Assembly: GCA_902800055.1 (NCBI GenBank)
Contig: CADCCW010000023.1
Coordinates: 1-40,799 of the forward strand
DNA from: an uncultured bacterium
Lineage (GTDB): Bacteria > Verrucomicrobiota > Kiritimatiellia > RFP12 > UBA1067
Direction: 5' to 3'
DNA length: 40,799 nt
In this document: positions 22,669-31,964 of the stretch, in pieces
Numbering within the stretch: position 1 is the stretch's first letter
How the letters are laid out: every line of letters begins with the position of its first letter
Notes under the pieces: generated by a model
What the model saw: only the letters and a program-made list of their open reading frames with translations
Database searches by the model: none
What the model was told of the DNA's origin: nothing
Program-made: the position numbers and the translations under genes

Positions 22669-25413
22669 ATGAAGAACTGCATGAAGAGGGTATTGTGTTC
22701 GGCGCTGGCGGTGGCGATGGCCTGGATGGCCGCGGCCGCCGAGAGGCGCATTTCCGTGGATGAATACCGCGACCGGATGAGGGCCGGCTGGCTCGGGCAG
22801 ATCGCCGGCGTCGCCTGGGGCTGGCCCACGGAGTTCAAGTTCTGCCACAAGATCATCCCCGACGACCAGCTCGGGCCCTGGAAGCCGGAGTACCTCAACG
22901 GCGCGTTCGACCAGGACGACCTCTACGTGGAGATGACCTTCCTCGAGCTCCTGGAGAAGCACGGACTCGGCGTCCCCCAGCGCCGGTGCGGCATCGCCTT
23001 CGCCAACTCCCGCTACCGCCTCTGGCACGCGAACGCGCGCGGACGCGACGCGCTCCGCCGCGGCATCGCGCCGCCCGACAGCGGCCATCCGCAGTTCAAC
23101 GCCTGCGCGAACGACATCGACTACCAGATCGAGTCCGACTTCTCCGGACTCGTCGCGCCCGGCTGCTTCAACCAGGTCGTCGCGCTGGGCGAGAAGTTCG
23201 GCGGCATCATGAACTACGGCGACGGGCTCTACGCCGGGCAGTTCGTGGGCGCGATGTACGCCGCGGCGTTCTTCGAGTCCGACCGCGCAAAGGTGGTCGA
23301 GCGGGCGCTCGCGTGCATCCCGTCCGGGTGCCGCTACGCCGAGATGGTGCGCGACTGCCTCGCCTGGCACGCCGAGGACCCGAAGGACTGGGAGAAGGGC
23401 TGGGCGAAGGTCGAGGCGAAGTACGGGCGCCTCGGCGGCTGCACCGACATGCCGGACGTCATCGAGGCGATCCTCAACGGCGCGCAGGTGCTGCTCGGCT
23501 TCCTCTGGGGCGACGGCGACCCGGAGCGGACGATCCGCATCGCCTGCCGCGGCGGCTACGACTCGGACTGCAATCCGTCTACCGCCGGTGGCGTGCTCTT
23601 CACGATGCTCGGCGAGCGGCGGCTGCCCGAGAAGTTCAAGCGGGGGATCGACGAGACGAAGACGTTCGAGTTCACCGACTACACCTTCCCGCGGCTCGTT
23701 GCCGCGAGCGAGAAGGTGGCGCGCGAAGTCGTCGTCGCCGAGGGCGGGCGCATCGAGCGCGACGCGTCCGGCGCGGAGTGGTTCGTGATCCCCGAGCGGC
23801 CCGTGAAGCCCAGCAAGCTCGTCTCCTTCGCGAAGCCCGGACCGATCGCCGGATCGCGCTTCACCGCAGAGGAGATGCGGGAGATCCGCTTCCTGCCCTG
23901 CAAGGAGTGGGGCGGCCAGTCGGAGCCGAAGCCCCAGCCCGTCAACCCCGACGCCATCGACCTCGTCCCCATTCCGCGGCCAGTGGAGATGACGCTTGAC
24001 AGCGACCGTCCTGTCGCGTTCGACAAGGTCAAGCTGCAGGTCGACACGCCCGGCTCAGCGGCTGAGAAGGAATGCGCCGCGTGGCTCGAGTCGCACTTCA
24101 GGGAGTGGTTCGGCGAGTTCGCGCCCAAGGTGGAGTCCGTACAGGATTGTCAGGCCTACTGGGAGGGCGACGAGGCGTATTTCATCTCCGCCGACGCGGC
24201 GCACGGCGTGCGGATCGTGGCGAACACGCTCACGGGCGTCCGCTGGGCGGCCTACACGCTCCGCCAGCTGGCGACGGCGAAGCGCGGCACTTTCAAGACG
24301 GCTGGCTACCAGGTGCCGACGATGCGCATCGTGGACAAGCCGCTCCTCAAGTTCCGCGGCATCCACCTCTGCCTCATCGACCCGATGCGCGTGACGCAGA
24401 TCGAGCGCGCGATCCGGCTCGCGGCGTTGATGAAGTTCAACTACGTCGTCCTCGAGCCGTGGGGGACGTACAGGTCGGCGCGGCATCCATGGTGGGGCTG
24501 GCCGGAAGGAACGCTCGACAAGGCGACAATCCGTCGACTGGTAGACGTCGGGCGGGATCTCGGCATCACGCTCATTCCGCAGATCAACATGTTCGGCCAC
24601 GCCTCGTCGGCGCGCGGTGTCGCGATGAAGCACTGCGTCCTCGACTTCCATCCCGAGTACGAGCCATTGTTCGAGCCGGGTGGCTGGAACTGGTGCCTCT
24701 CGAACCCCGAGACGCAGCGCGTCCTGCGCGAGCTCGTCGCCGAGATGCACGAGGACTTCGGCAACCCTCCGTACTTCCACATCGGCTGCGACGAGGCCCA
24801 GCCGCCGACGTGCGCGGAGTGCCGCAAGGTTCCCTACGGCGAGCTCGTCTGCAAGCACATCACGGGGATCGCCGAGTTCATCAAGTCGCGCGGCGCCCAG
24901 GCGATGATGTGGCACGACATGCTGATCGACAAGGACGACCCGCGCTGGAAGGGGTTCGTCGCCATGGGCTCGAAGGCGACGGCGACGCTGGCCGACACGC
25001 TCCCGCGCGACGTGATCGTCTGCGACTGGCAGTATTCCTACGGCGACATGAAGGAGACGCGCGCGGACTGGCCGACGATCGGCTACTTCAAGGAGAAGGG
25101 CTTCAGGGTCTGCGGTGCGCCGTGGCGCAACTTCAACGCGATGAAGCCGATGGCGGACTACATTGCCAGGGTCGGCGGCTTCGGCATCCTGGAAACGACC
25201 TGGAACCACCTCCGCGGCAGTGACTGGCGCGACATGTATGTCTACGGCGCGGGCGCGGCGTGGGGGACGAGCCCCGTCGGCAAGCCGCCGCTCTTTGACA
25301 CGCATTTTGCGCGGGCGCTGCGCTTCGTGGGGCACGACATGCACGTATCCGACAAGCGCGACACCGGCATCTACGACGAGGAGATCCCTGAGCTCTGGTG
25401 GCCGATGTGGTGA
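22669..25413 (+). CDS. Exported ADP-ribosylglycohydrolase-GH20 fusion
   Basis: A 914-residue two-domain enzyme with a signal peptide (residues 1-24). Residues of about 28-340 are an ADP-ribosylglycohydrolase-type domain: GWLGQIAGVAWGWPTE, FDQDDLYVEMTFL (Asp81/Asp83/Asp84) and CRGGYDSDCNPSTAGG (Asp298/Asp300) match its metal-binding motifs. After a linker, residues of about 425-540 form a GH20b-like domain (GVRWAAYTLRQL). Residues of about 560-900 are a GH20 barrel with FRGIHLCLID, PQINMFGH and catalytic Asp708-Glu709 in HIGCDEAQ. The GH20 half predicts exo-hexosaminidase activity. The first half may act on another glycosidic bond rather than ADP-ribose, since it is exported. Confidence 0.88.
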   Translation: MKNCMKRVLCSALAVAMAWMAAAAERRISVDEYRDRMRAGWLGQIAGVAWGWPTEFKFCHKIIPDDQLGPWKPEYLNGAFDQDDLYVEMTFLELLEKHGLGVPQRRCGIAFANSRYRLWHANARGRDALRRGIAPPDSGHPQFNACANDIDYQIESDFSGLVAPGCFNQVVALGEKFGGIMNYGDGLYAGQFVGAMYAAAFFESDRAKVVERALACIPSGCRYAEMVRDCLAWHAEDPKDWEKGWAKVEAKYGRLGGCTDMPDVIEAILNGAQVLLGFLWGDGDPERTIRIACRGGYDSDCNPSTAGGVLFTMLGERRLPEKFKRGIDETKTFEFTDYTFPRLVAASEKVAREVVVAEGGRIERDASGAEWFVIPERPVKPSKLVSFAKPGPIAGSRFTAEEMREIRFLPCKEWGGQSEPKPQPVNPDAIDLVPIPRPVEMTLDSDRPVAFDKVKLQVDTPGSAAEKECAAWLESHFREWFGEFAPKVESVQDCQAYWEGDEAYFISADAAHGVRIVANTLTGVRWAAYTLRQLATAKRGTFKTAGYQVPTMRIVDKPLLKFRGIHLCLIDPMRVTQIERAIRLAALMKFNYVVLEPWGTYRSARHPWWGWPEGTLDKATIRRLVDVGRDLGITLIPQINMFGHASSARGVAMKHCVLDFHPEYEPLFEPGGWNWCLSNPETQRVLRELVAEMHEDFGNPPYFHIGCDEAQPPTCAECRKVPYGELVCKHITGIAEFIKSRGAQAMMWHDMLIDKDDPRWKGFVAMGSKATATLADTLPRDVIVCDWQYSYGDMKETRADWPTIGYFKEKGFRVCGAPWRNFNAMKPMADYIARVGGFGILETTWNHLRGSDWRDMYVYGAGAAWGTSPVGKPPLFDTHFARALRFVGHDMHVSDKRDTGIYDEEIPELWWPMW

Positions 25414-25501
25414 AAAGATGGGGGTGTAACCTTTCCCGGTCTTAAGTGTAGACTGGGTAGAAAGCGAGCGCCAGAAGAGCGCCAGAAGATTTACCCCCCG
25501 C

Positions 25502-25532
25502 GCCCCCCGGTTGAACCGGGGGGCCTTTTTTT
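25502..25532 (+). terminator. Rho-independent terminator overlapping the nifU promoter
   Basis: GCCCCCCGGTT (25502-25512) pairs perfectly with AACCGGGGGGC (25514-25524), then T runs at 25526-25532. It ends the GH20 fusion transcript. Its tip sequence TTGAAC also serves as the -35 of the next promoter. Confidence 0.88.
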
Positions 25533-25540
25533 GGTATAAT
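25511..25540 (+). promoter_or_regulatory. Promoter of the nifU-clpC operon
   Basis: -35 TTGAAC (25511-25516) and extended -10 TTGG-TATAAT (25535-25540) have 18-bp spacing. The -35 sits at the tip and right arm of the terminator hairpin, and the T-run is the spacer. Eleven bases separate the -10 from ATG 25552, predicting a leader of about four to five bases without a ribosome site. Confidence 0.7.
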
Positions 25541-25551
25541 TAACCCTCAAT

Positions 25552-26124
25552 ATGTGGGAATATTCAGAAAAAGTCATGGACCACTTCCGAAATCCGCGGA
25601 ACGTGGGGTCCATTGAGAAGCCCGACGGCACGGCTACGGTGGGGTCGCTCGCCTGCGGCGACGCGCTCCGCTTCCAGTTCCGGCTGGGGCCTGACGGCCG
25701 CATCGCCGAGGCGAAGTTCCAGACCTTCGGCTGCGCGAGCGCGATCGCGAGCTCCTCGGCGCTGACCGAGATGGTGATCGGCAAGACGCTCGAGGAGGCC
25801 AAGAAGATCACCAACAAGGACATCGCCGACTACCTCGGCGGGTTGCCGCCGCAGAAGATGCACTGCTCGGTGATGGGCCGCGAGGCGATGGAGGCGGCGA
25901 TCAAGAACTACGAGACGGGCGAGAACGCCGACCGCAACCTCGAGGACGAGAAGCTCTGCACCTGCTACGACGTCTCCGAGAACGAGGTGAGGCGGGTGAT
26001 CGCCGAGAACTCGCTTACCTCGGTCGAGGAGGTGACCAACTTCACCAAGGCGGGCGGCGGCTGCGGGCGGTGCCGGCCGAAGATACAGGCGATCCTCGAC
26101 GAGATCAACGGGGGCGCGAAATGA
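25552..26124 (+). CDS. NifU-like Fe-S scaffold with BFD-type [2Fe-2S] domain
   Basis: A 190-residue Fe-S cluster assembly protein. Residues 1-125 are an IscU/NifU-N scaffold starting with the classical MWEYSEKVMDHFRNPRNVG (in pieces), with the three cluster-ligand cysteines Cys35 (ACGD), Cys61 (FGCAS) and Cys105 (HCSVMG). Residues 134-180 are a bacterioferritin-associated-ferredoxin-like domain with Cys136, Cys138, Cys171 and Cys174 (LCTCYD, GGGCGRC). Full NifU also has a C-terminal Nfu domain, which is missing here. No nifS/iscS is in the window. It is the first gene of a tightly overlapping operon. Confidence 0.92.
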   Translation: MWEYSEKVMDHFRNPRNVGSIEKPDGTATVGSLACGDALRFQFRLGPDGRIAEAKFQTFGCASAIASSSALTEMVIGKTLEEAKKITNKDIADYLGGLPPQKMHCSVMGREAMEAAIKNYETGENADRNLEDEKLCTCYDVSENEVRRVIAENSLTSVEEVTNFTKAGGGCGRCRPKIQAILDEINGGAK

Positions 26125-27641
26125 AGATCGGCTTCGACAACGACAAGTACCTCAAGGAGCAGTCGGAGGAGATCCGCCGCCGCGCGAGCAAGTTCGGGCG
26201 GCTCTACCTCGAGTTCGGCGGCAAGCTGATGAACGACTACCACGCGGCGCGGTGCCTGCCCGGCTACCACCCGAACGTGAAGCTGAGGCTGCTGCAGTCG
26301 CTCAAGGACCAGGCGGAGGTGATCCTCTGCATCTACTCCGGCGACATCGAGAAGAAGAAGATGCGCGCCGACTTCGGCATTTCCTACGCCGACGACGCGT
26401 TCCGGCTCATCGACGAGCTTTCCTCGCTCGGGCTGGTCGTGCGCGGGGTGGTGATCACCCGCTACGAAGGGCAGCTCGCGGCGCAGCAGTTTGGCAAGAA
26501 GCTCGAGTCGCGCGGGGTGAAGTGCTACTTCCACGGCAAGACGCTCGGCTATCCGGCCGACGTGGACACGGTCGTCTCCGACGAGGGCTACGGCCGCAAT
26601 CCGCACATTCCGGTGGAGCGGCCGATCGTGGTCGTCACCGCGCCCGGTCCGGGCTCGGGCAAGTTCGCCACCTGCCTCAACCAGATCTACCACGAGTACC
26701 GCCAGGGGCGGGTGGCCGGCTACTCGAAGTTCGAGAGCTTCCCGGTCTGGAACCTGCCGCTCCACCACCCGCTCAACATCGCCTACGAGGCGGCGACGAT
26801 CGACCTGAAGGACAAGAACATGATCGACCCGTACCACCTCGCGGCGTACGGGAAGACGGCGGTGAACTACAACCGCGACGTGGACGCGTATCCGCTGCTG
26901 AAGGCGATCTGGGAGCGGATGACGAAGGGGGAGTGCCCGTACAAGTCGCCGACTGACATGGGCGTCAACCGCATCGGCTTCGGCATCGTCGACGACGCGG
27001 TGGTGCAGGAGGCGTCGAAGCAGGAGGTGATCCGCCGCTACATGCGCTACCAGTGCCTCTACGCCGAGGGCGCGACGGACGTCGAGAGCGTGGGCAGGGC
27101 GAAGATGCTGATGGACTCGCTCGGGCTCAAGACCGAGAACCGCCTCGTCGCGCTCGCCGCGCGCGGCGCCGCGGAGACCGCGCGCCAGCAGGGCAAGGGC
27201 AAGGCGGGCGGGCTCATCGTCTCCGCCGCGGCGCTCCAGCTGCACAACGGAGAGATCGTGACCGGCCGCAACTCGGACGAGCTGCACGCCTGCTCGGCGG
27301 TGATCCTGAACGCGGTGAAGAAGCTCGCCGGCATCCCCGACCGGCTGCCGCTCATCGCGCCGTCAATCCTGCAGTCGATCGCGCACATGAAGCACGACAT
27401 CCTCAAGGGCGGCTACACCTCGCTCAACCTCGACGAGGCGCTCATAGCGCTGGCGATCTCGGCGACGACGAACCCCGCCGCGGCGCTGGCGATGGAGAAG
27501 CTCGGGGAGCTTTCGACCTGCGAGGTGCACATGACGCACATGGTGACGCCGGGCGACGAGGCGGGGCTGAGGCGGCTCGCCTGCCGCTACACCTCCGACC
27601 CGTTCTACGCCTCGACCCAGCTTTTCACCGGAGGCCAGTAG
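26121..27641 (+). CDS. DUF1846 family protein
   Basis: A 506-residue protein of the DUF1846 family, widespread but without an established function. It begins MKIGFDNDKYLKEQSEEI and has RLYLEFGGKLMNDYHAARCLPG, both typical. The family's phosphate-loop-like stretch is visible at TAPGPGSGKFATCLNQIYHE, followed by VWNLPLHHPLNIAYEAATIDL. ATG 26121 overlaps the nifU-like stop (ATGA). It is the usual length and looks intact. Confidence 0.9.
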   Translation: MKIGFDNDKYLKEQSEEIRRRASKFGRLYLEFGGKLMNDYHAARCLPGYHPNVKLRLLQSLKDQAEVILCIYSGDIEKKKMRADFGISYADDAFRLIDELSSLGLVVRGVVITRYEGQLAAQQFGKKLESRGVKCYFHGKTLGYPADVDTVVSDEGYGRNPHIPVERPIVVVTAPGPGSGKFATCLNQIYHEYRQGRVAGYSKFESFPVWNLPLHHPLNIAYEAATIDLKDKNMIDPYHLAAYGKTAVNYNRDVDAYPLLKAIWERMTKGECPYKSPTDMGVNRIGFGIVDDAVVQEASKQEVIRRYMRYQCLYAEGATDVESVGRAKMLMDSLGLKTENRLVALAARGAAETARQQGKGKAGGLIVSAAALQLHNGEIVTGRNSDELHACSAVILNAVKKLAGIPDRLPLIAPSILQSIAHMKHDILKGGYTSLNLDEALIALAISATTNPAAALAMEKLGELSTCEVHMTHMVTPGDEAGLRRLACRYTSDPFYASTQLFTGGQ

Positions 27642-27646
27642 CCAGG

Positions 27647-28540
27647 ATGAAGTGCGAAATCTGCCATCAGGCCGACGCGGCGAAGGCGATCCGGCGGGAA
27701 GGCGCCGACGGAGAGGAGGACGAGCTCTACGTCTGCGAGGCGTGCGCCCGCGCCGAGCGCCAGCGCCGCCAGCGCAAGAGCTCCCGCACCCGCAAGGTGA
27801 CTGGGCTCAACGGCGGCGTGGAGATGAGCGTCACCGAGGTCTCGGGCGACGGCGACTCGCCGCCGCCGATCGTTGGCGCGATCCTCAATGCCTTCCAGGA
27901 CATGGTGAACGACCTCGAGCGCGCCAGCAAGGGCGGCGAGGAGAAGAAGGACGAGCGCAAGCTCGTGGAGATTGGGGCCGACGGCGCCGACGCGGCCTAC
28001 CGCCTGCGCGGCGGCTTCCACCTCGAGGGACTGCACCTCATCGGCGAGCTGGACGCGGTGCGCCGCGCCCTGCACGCGCTGGATATGGAGCTCGTTGGCG
28101 TTGAGGCGGACGGTGTCAAGGACGCCGGGCACGTCTACCGCATCGGCCACTACGGCGACGCCGAGCGCGCCGGCCGCGTCGCCAAGGACCTCGTGCGCGA
28201 GGAGCGCAACGCGCGCGTCCGCCTCTTCGAGGAGCTGCCGCGGGTCTACGGCGACTCGCTCTGCCGCGCGCTCGCGATCCTCAAGAACTGCCGGCTGCTG
28301 TCGCAGGGCGAGTACTTCGACCTCCTCTCGCCGCTGAGGCTGGCGGCGAAGGAGAAGATGCTCGACGGCATCACCTCCGCCGAGATCGAGAAGCTGATGG
28401 CGAAGCTGGACCTCTCCGGCGGCGACGCCAAGCTCGAGCAGGAGGAGCGCGACCGCGTCGATGCCGAGCGCGCCGACGCGGCGAACCGGCGGTTCGAGGA
28501 CGTGATGCTGAACGAGCGGGCGGAGGAGAAGTTCCTGTGA
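27647..28540 (+). CDS. McsA-type zinc finger fused to the C-terminal part of McsB
   Basis: A 297-residue protein directly upstream of clpC. Residues 1-40 hold two Cys pairs (CEIC and CEAC) like the zinc finger of McsA, the activator of the protein-arginine kinase. Residues of about 125-265 match, by my recollection, the C-terminal half of Mcs[34 protein letters not shown], then HVYRIGHYG for the usual gnxFQISNq segment. [42 protein letters not shown] and [15 protein letters not shown] follow (all in pieces). The N-terminal ATP-binding half of the kinase is missing, so it cannot phosphorylate arginine in the known way. It may be an adaptor for ClpC. ATG 27647 is preceded by CCAGG, a weak site. 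Confidence 0.7.
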   Translation: MKCEICHQADAAKAIRREGADGEEDELYVCEACARAERQRRQRKSSRTRKVTGLNGGVEMSVTEVSGDGDSPPPIVGAILNAFQDMVNDLERASKGGEEKKDERKLVEIGADGADAAYRLRGGFHLEGLHLIGELDAVRRALHALDMELVGVEADGVKDAGHVYRIGHYGDAERAGRVAKDLVREERNARVRLFEELPRVYGDSLCRALAILKNCRLLSQGEYFDLLSPLRLAAKEKMLDGITSAEIEKLMAKLDLSGGDAKLEQEERDRVDAERADAANRRFEDVMLNERAEEKFL

Positions 28541-31005
28541 ACCTGAGGCTTACGAAGAACGCGACGGACGCGATGAACGCGTCGGCGAGCTGCGCGAGGC
28601 AGCTCGGCCACGACCACATCGGCAGCGAGCACATCCTCCTGTCGATCCTGGCGATACCGCAGTGCCAGGCGGTGAAGCGCTTCCGGTCGATGGGGCTCGA
28701 CCCGGCGGAGCTCTCCGAGTCGCTCCGCCAGACGGTCTCCGGCGCGGTCTCCGACGCGGTGATGCAGCGCGGCCCGCTGCCGCTCAGCTCCCGCACCCGC
28801 AAGGTGCTGGAAATCGCCGCGCTCGAAGCGGGCAAGGACGCGCCCGTTGGCACGGTCCACCTGGTGCAGGCGATGCTGAAGGAGGGCGAGAACGCCGCCG
28901 CGCAGCTGCTCTTCAACGCCGGCGTCACTTTGCAGGCGTTCGTCGCCGCCGGCGCGCAGGCGAACGCGGGCGAGGCGGACGCCGCCGCGCCCGCCGAAGG
29001 CGAGCCCGGCGAGGCCGAGGGGGACGGCGAGGGCCGGACGAAGCACGGCGAGAACGGCAAGGCGCAGAAGACCCCGACCGTCAACACCTTCGGGCGCGAC
29101 CTCACCGACCTCGCGCGGCAGGGCAGGCTCGATCCGGTGATCGGCCGCGACAAGGAGCTGAAGCGCCTGATGCAGGTGCTCTCGCGGCGCACCAAGAACA
29201 ACGCGGTGCTGGTGGGCGAGGCCGGCGTGGGCAAGACCGCCGTGGTCGAGGGCCTCGCGCAGGCGATCCACCTCGGCACGGTGCCGGAGAAGATGCAGCG
29301 CAAGCGGGTGGTGGCGCTCGACATGGCGCGGGTGGTCGCTGGCACCCAGTACCGCGGCCAGTTCGAGGAGCGGCTGAAGAAGATCATCGACGAGACGAAG
29401 CGCGCCGGCAACATCATCCTCTTCCTGGACGAGATCCACACCATGGTCGGGGCCGGCGGCGCCGAGGGCGCGATGGACGCGGCGAACATCCTCAAGCCGG
29501 CGCTTGCGCGCGGCGAGCTGCAGTGCGTCGGCGCCACCACGCTCCGCGAGTTCCACAAGTCGATCGAGAAGGACGCCGCGCTCGAGCGCAGGTTCCAGCC
29601 GGTGATGGTGGAGGAGCCGACGGTGGCCGACACCGTGGCGATCCTCGAGGGCATTGCGCCCAAGTACTCCGAGTTCCACGCCGTCCGCTACTCGCCGGCG
29701 GCGCTGCGCGCGGCGGCCGAGCTCACCGCCCGCTACCTGCCCGCGCGGCAGCTGCCGGACAAGGCGATCGACGCGATCGACGAGACCGGCGCGAGGCTCC
29801 GCGCCGGCGCGAGTGCGCGTCCGAAGAAGCTCGTCTCGATGCAGGAGGGGCTGGACGCGCTCAGGGCGCGCAAGGACGCCGCGGTGGAGGCGGGAGACTT
29901 CGACGGCGCGGCGAAGGTGCGCGACGAGCTGCGCGAGGCGTCCGCCGCCTTCCGCCAGGCGCTAGATGCCTGGCGGAGCGAACATGCCGAAGAGACGATC
30001 GACGCCACCGAGAACGACGTCGCCGAGACCGTCTCGTCGATGAGCGGCGTGCCGGTGGAGAAGATCAGCGCCACCACCGCCGAGCGGCTGGTTGGCATGG
30101 AGAAGACGCTCGGCGAGGCGGTGGTCGGCCAGGCCGAGGCGATCGGCGCGATTGCCCGCGCGCTCCGGCGCTCGCGGGCGCTGATGGCCGACCCGAAGCG
30201 CCCAATCGGCTCGTTCCTGTTCCTCGGGCCGACTGGCGTGGGCAAGACCCACCTCGCGAAGATGCTCGCCGACCGCGTCTACGGCGACGACAAGGCGCTC
30301 GTCGCGCTCGACATGTCGGAATACCAGGAGAAGTATTCTTCCTCGCGGCTCGTCGGCGCGCCTCCGGGCTACGTCGGCTACGACGAAGGCGGTCAGCTCA
30401 CCGAGAAGGTGCGGCGGCGGCCGTATTCGGTGGTGCTCTTCGACGAGTTCGAGAAGGCGAACGCCGACGTCTGCAACATGCTCCTGCAGATCCTCGACGA
30501 GGGGCGGCTCACCGACGGCCAGGGCAGGATAGTCGACTTCCGCAACACCATCGTCATCTGCACCGCCAACCTCGGCTTCGACTTCGCGCGCGGGGGACGG
30601 CCGCTCGGCTTCGCCTCCGAGACCGCCGCCAACAGCCACGACGCGCTCAAGCGCAAGCTGATGGACGAGGCGAAGAGGGCGTTCCGCCCCGAGCTTCTCA
30701 ACCGCTTCGACGAGACGGTGGTCTTCCGCCGGCTCGAGCGCGACGACGTGAAGGCGATCCTCAGGCTCGAGCTCGCGAAGCTGCAGGAGCGGCTCAAGGG
30801 CCAGCACATCCAGCTTTCGCTTGACCGCAAGGCCGAGGACTTCCTCGTCGACAAGGGCTACGACAGCGCCCTCGGCGCGAGGCCGCTCCGCCGCGTGGTG
30901 CAGGAGTTCGTGGAGGATCCGCTCGCCGACCTGGTTCTCGCGGGGAAGACGCGCCCGCGGATGCGCGGGCGGCTCGCGAAGGACGGCAAGAGCGTCAAGT
31001 TCTGA
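28537..31005 (+). CDS. clpC: ATP-dependent Clp protease ATP-binding subunit ClpC
   Basis: An 822-residue class I Hsp100 unfoldase that feeds ClpP. Residues 1-135 are the double Clp-N repeat ([28 protein letters not shown]). After an Ala/Glu/Gly-rich linker (about 145-180), AAA-1 has Walker A GEAGVGKT and Walker B LFLDEIHT. The middle domain contains a UVR motif (about 430-465). AAA-2 has [30 protein letters not shown] (in pieces), and an LGF near RPLGFASE that fits the ClpP-docking loop. The GTG overlaps the previous stop (GTGA) and follows GGAGGAG. The neighbouring McsA/B hybrid recalls the ctsR-mcsA-mcsB-clpC operon of Firmicutes; no ctsR is present. Confidence 0.95.
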   Translation: MNLRLTKNATDAMNASASCARQLGHDHIGSEHILLSILAIPQCQAVKRFRSMGLDPAELSESLRQTVSGAVSDAVMQRGPLPLSSRTRKVLEIAALEAGKDAPVGTVHLVQAMLKEGENAAAQLLFNAGVTLQAFVAAGAQANAGEADAAAPAEGEPGEAEGDGEGRTKHGENGKAQKTPTVNTFGRDLTDLARQGRLDPVIGRDKELKRLMQVLSRRTKNNAVLVGEAGVGKTAVVEGLAQAIHLGTVPEKMQRKRVVALDMARVVAGTQYRGQFEERLKKIIDETKRAGNIILFLDEIHTMVGAGGAEGAMDAANILKPALARGELQCVGATTLREFHKSIEKDAALERRFQPVMVEEPTVADTVAILEGIAPKYSEFHAVRYSPAALRAAAELTARYLPARQLPDKAIDAIDETGARLRAGASARPKKLVSMQEGLDALRARKDAAVEAGDFDGAAKVRDELREASAAFRQALDAWRSEHAEETIDATENDVAETVSSMSGVPVEKISATTAERLVGMEKTLGEAVVGQAEAIGAIARALRRSRALMADPKRPIGSFLFLGPTGVGKTHLAKMLADRVYGDDKALVALDMSEYQEKYSSSRLVGAPPGYVGYDEGGQLTEKVRRRPYSVVLFDEFEKANADVCNMLLQILDEGRLTDGQGRIVDFRNTIVICTANLGFDFARGGRPLGFASETAANSHDALKRKLMDEAKRAFRPELLNRFDETVVFRRLERDDVKAILRLELAKLQERLKGQHIQLSLDRKAEDFLVDKGYDSALGARPLRRVVQEFVEDPLADLVLAGKTRPRMRGRLAKDGKSVKF

Positions 31006-31027
31006 TTTTTGAAAGGAGAAACAGGAA

Positions 31028-31951
31028 ATGTCCAAGAGTTGCTGCATGTTCGCCGGCCAGGGGGCGCAGGTCCCCGGCATGGGTCGTGACTTCGCCGAGG
31101 CCGACGCCGAGGCGATGGGGTTCTTCGAGAAGGCGAACGCCGTGCTGGGCTTCGACCTCATGAAGGTCTGCTTCGAGGGCCCGGCGGAGGAGCTCACCAA
31201 GTCCAACGTCTGCCAGCCCGCGATCTTCGTGACGAGCTACGCCGCGTACACGGCGTTCCAGAAGCGCACTAAGGCGGAGTTCGCCGTCGCCGCCGGCCTC
31301 TCGCTCGGCGAGTGGGGCGCTCTCTGCGCGGCGGGCGCGCTCGACTTCGAGGAGACGCTGAAGGTGCTCGAGGCGCGCGGGCGCTTCATGCAGGAGGCGT
31401 GCGAGGCGACGCCCTCGGGGATGGTCGCGGTGGTGGGCGCCACGCCCGACCAGCTCGCGGCGGTCTGCGAGAAAAGCGGCTGCACGGTGGCGAACGTCAA
31501 CTCAGCGGCGCAGCAGGTGCTGAGCGGCTCGAAGGACGAGGTCGCGGCGGCGGTTGCCGCGGCGAAGGAGCTGGGCATCAAGCGTGCGATTCCGCTCGCG
31601 ACCGCCGGCGCGTTCCATTCGAAGTACATGGCGAGCGCCCGCGAGAAGCTCGCTCCGGTGCTCGACACAATCGAGTTCCGCGCGCCGCGGTTCCCGGTCC
31701 TCTCCAACGTCACCGGCAAGCCGCATCCCGCCGACGGCGGGGCGATCAGGGCGCTGATGCTCGAGCAGGTGACCGGCACCACCAACTGGGCGGCGGACGT
31801 GGAGTGCGCGCGCTCGATGGGGGCGGAGCTGTTTGTGGAGTTCGGTCCCGGCAAGGTGCTTTCGGGGCTGGTCAAGAAGATCGACCCCGCGCTCGCCACG
31901 GCGAACGTCTCCGACCTCGCGGGGCTCGATGCCGCCGCGGCGCTTTTCTGA
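31028..31951 (+). CDS. fabD: Malonyl-CoA:ACP transacylase
   Basis: Transfers malonyl from CoA to ACP to start fatty acid elongation; 307 residues. FAGQGAQVPGMG at residues 8-19 is the family start motif. The nucleophile Ser92 lies in GLSLGEW, where many relatives have GHSLGE. The catalytic His197 is in GAFHSKYM, and VEFGPGKVLSGL is near the end. AAAGGAG precedes the ATG. It lies 22 bp after clpC and may be read through from that operon. fabG is distant, at 2.9 kb. Confidence 0.93.
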   Translation: MSKSCCMFAGQGAQVPGMGRDFAEADAEAMGFFEKANAVLGFDLMKVCFEGPAEELTKSNVCQPAIFVTSYAAYTAFQKRTKAEFAVAAGLSLGEWGALCAAGALDFEETLKVLEARGRFMQEACEATPSGMVAVVGATPDQLAAVCEKSGCTVANVNSAAQQVLSGSKDEVAAAVAAAKELGIKRAIPLATAGAFHSKYMASAREKLAPVLDTIEFRAPRFPVLSNVTGKPHPADGGAIRALMLEQVTGTTNWAADVECARSMGAELFVEFGPGKVLSGLVKKIDPALATANVSDLAGLDAAAALF

Positions 31952-31964
31952 GGACGGTGAAACG

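Noticed and set aside
28662..30824. 720-codon + strand ORF in another frame of clpC
   Set aside because: Arg/Gly-rich frame-shift shadow of clpC, whose own frame carries all the expected motifs.
31301..31312. fabD nucleophile motif GLSLGEW as a defect
   Set aside because: The Leu in place of the usual His before Ser also occurs in other acyltransferases, and Ser92 and His197 are both present.
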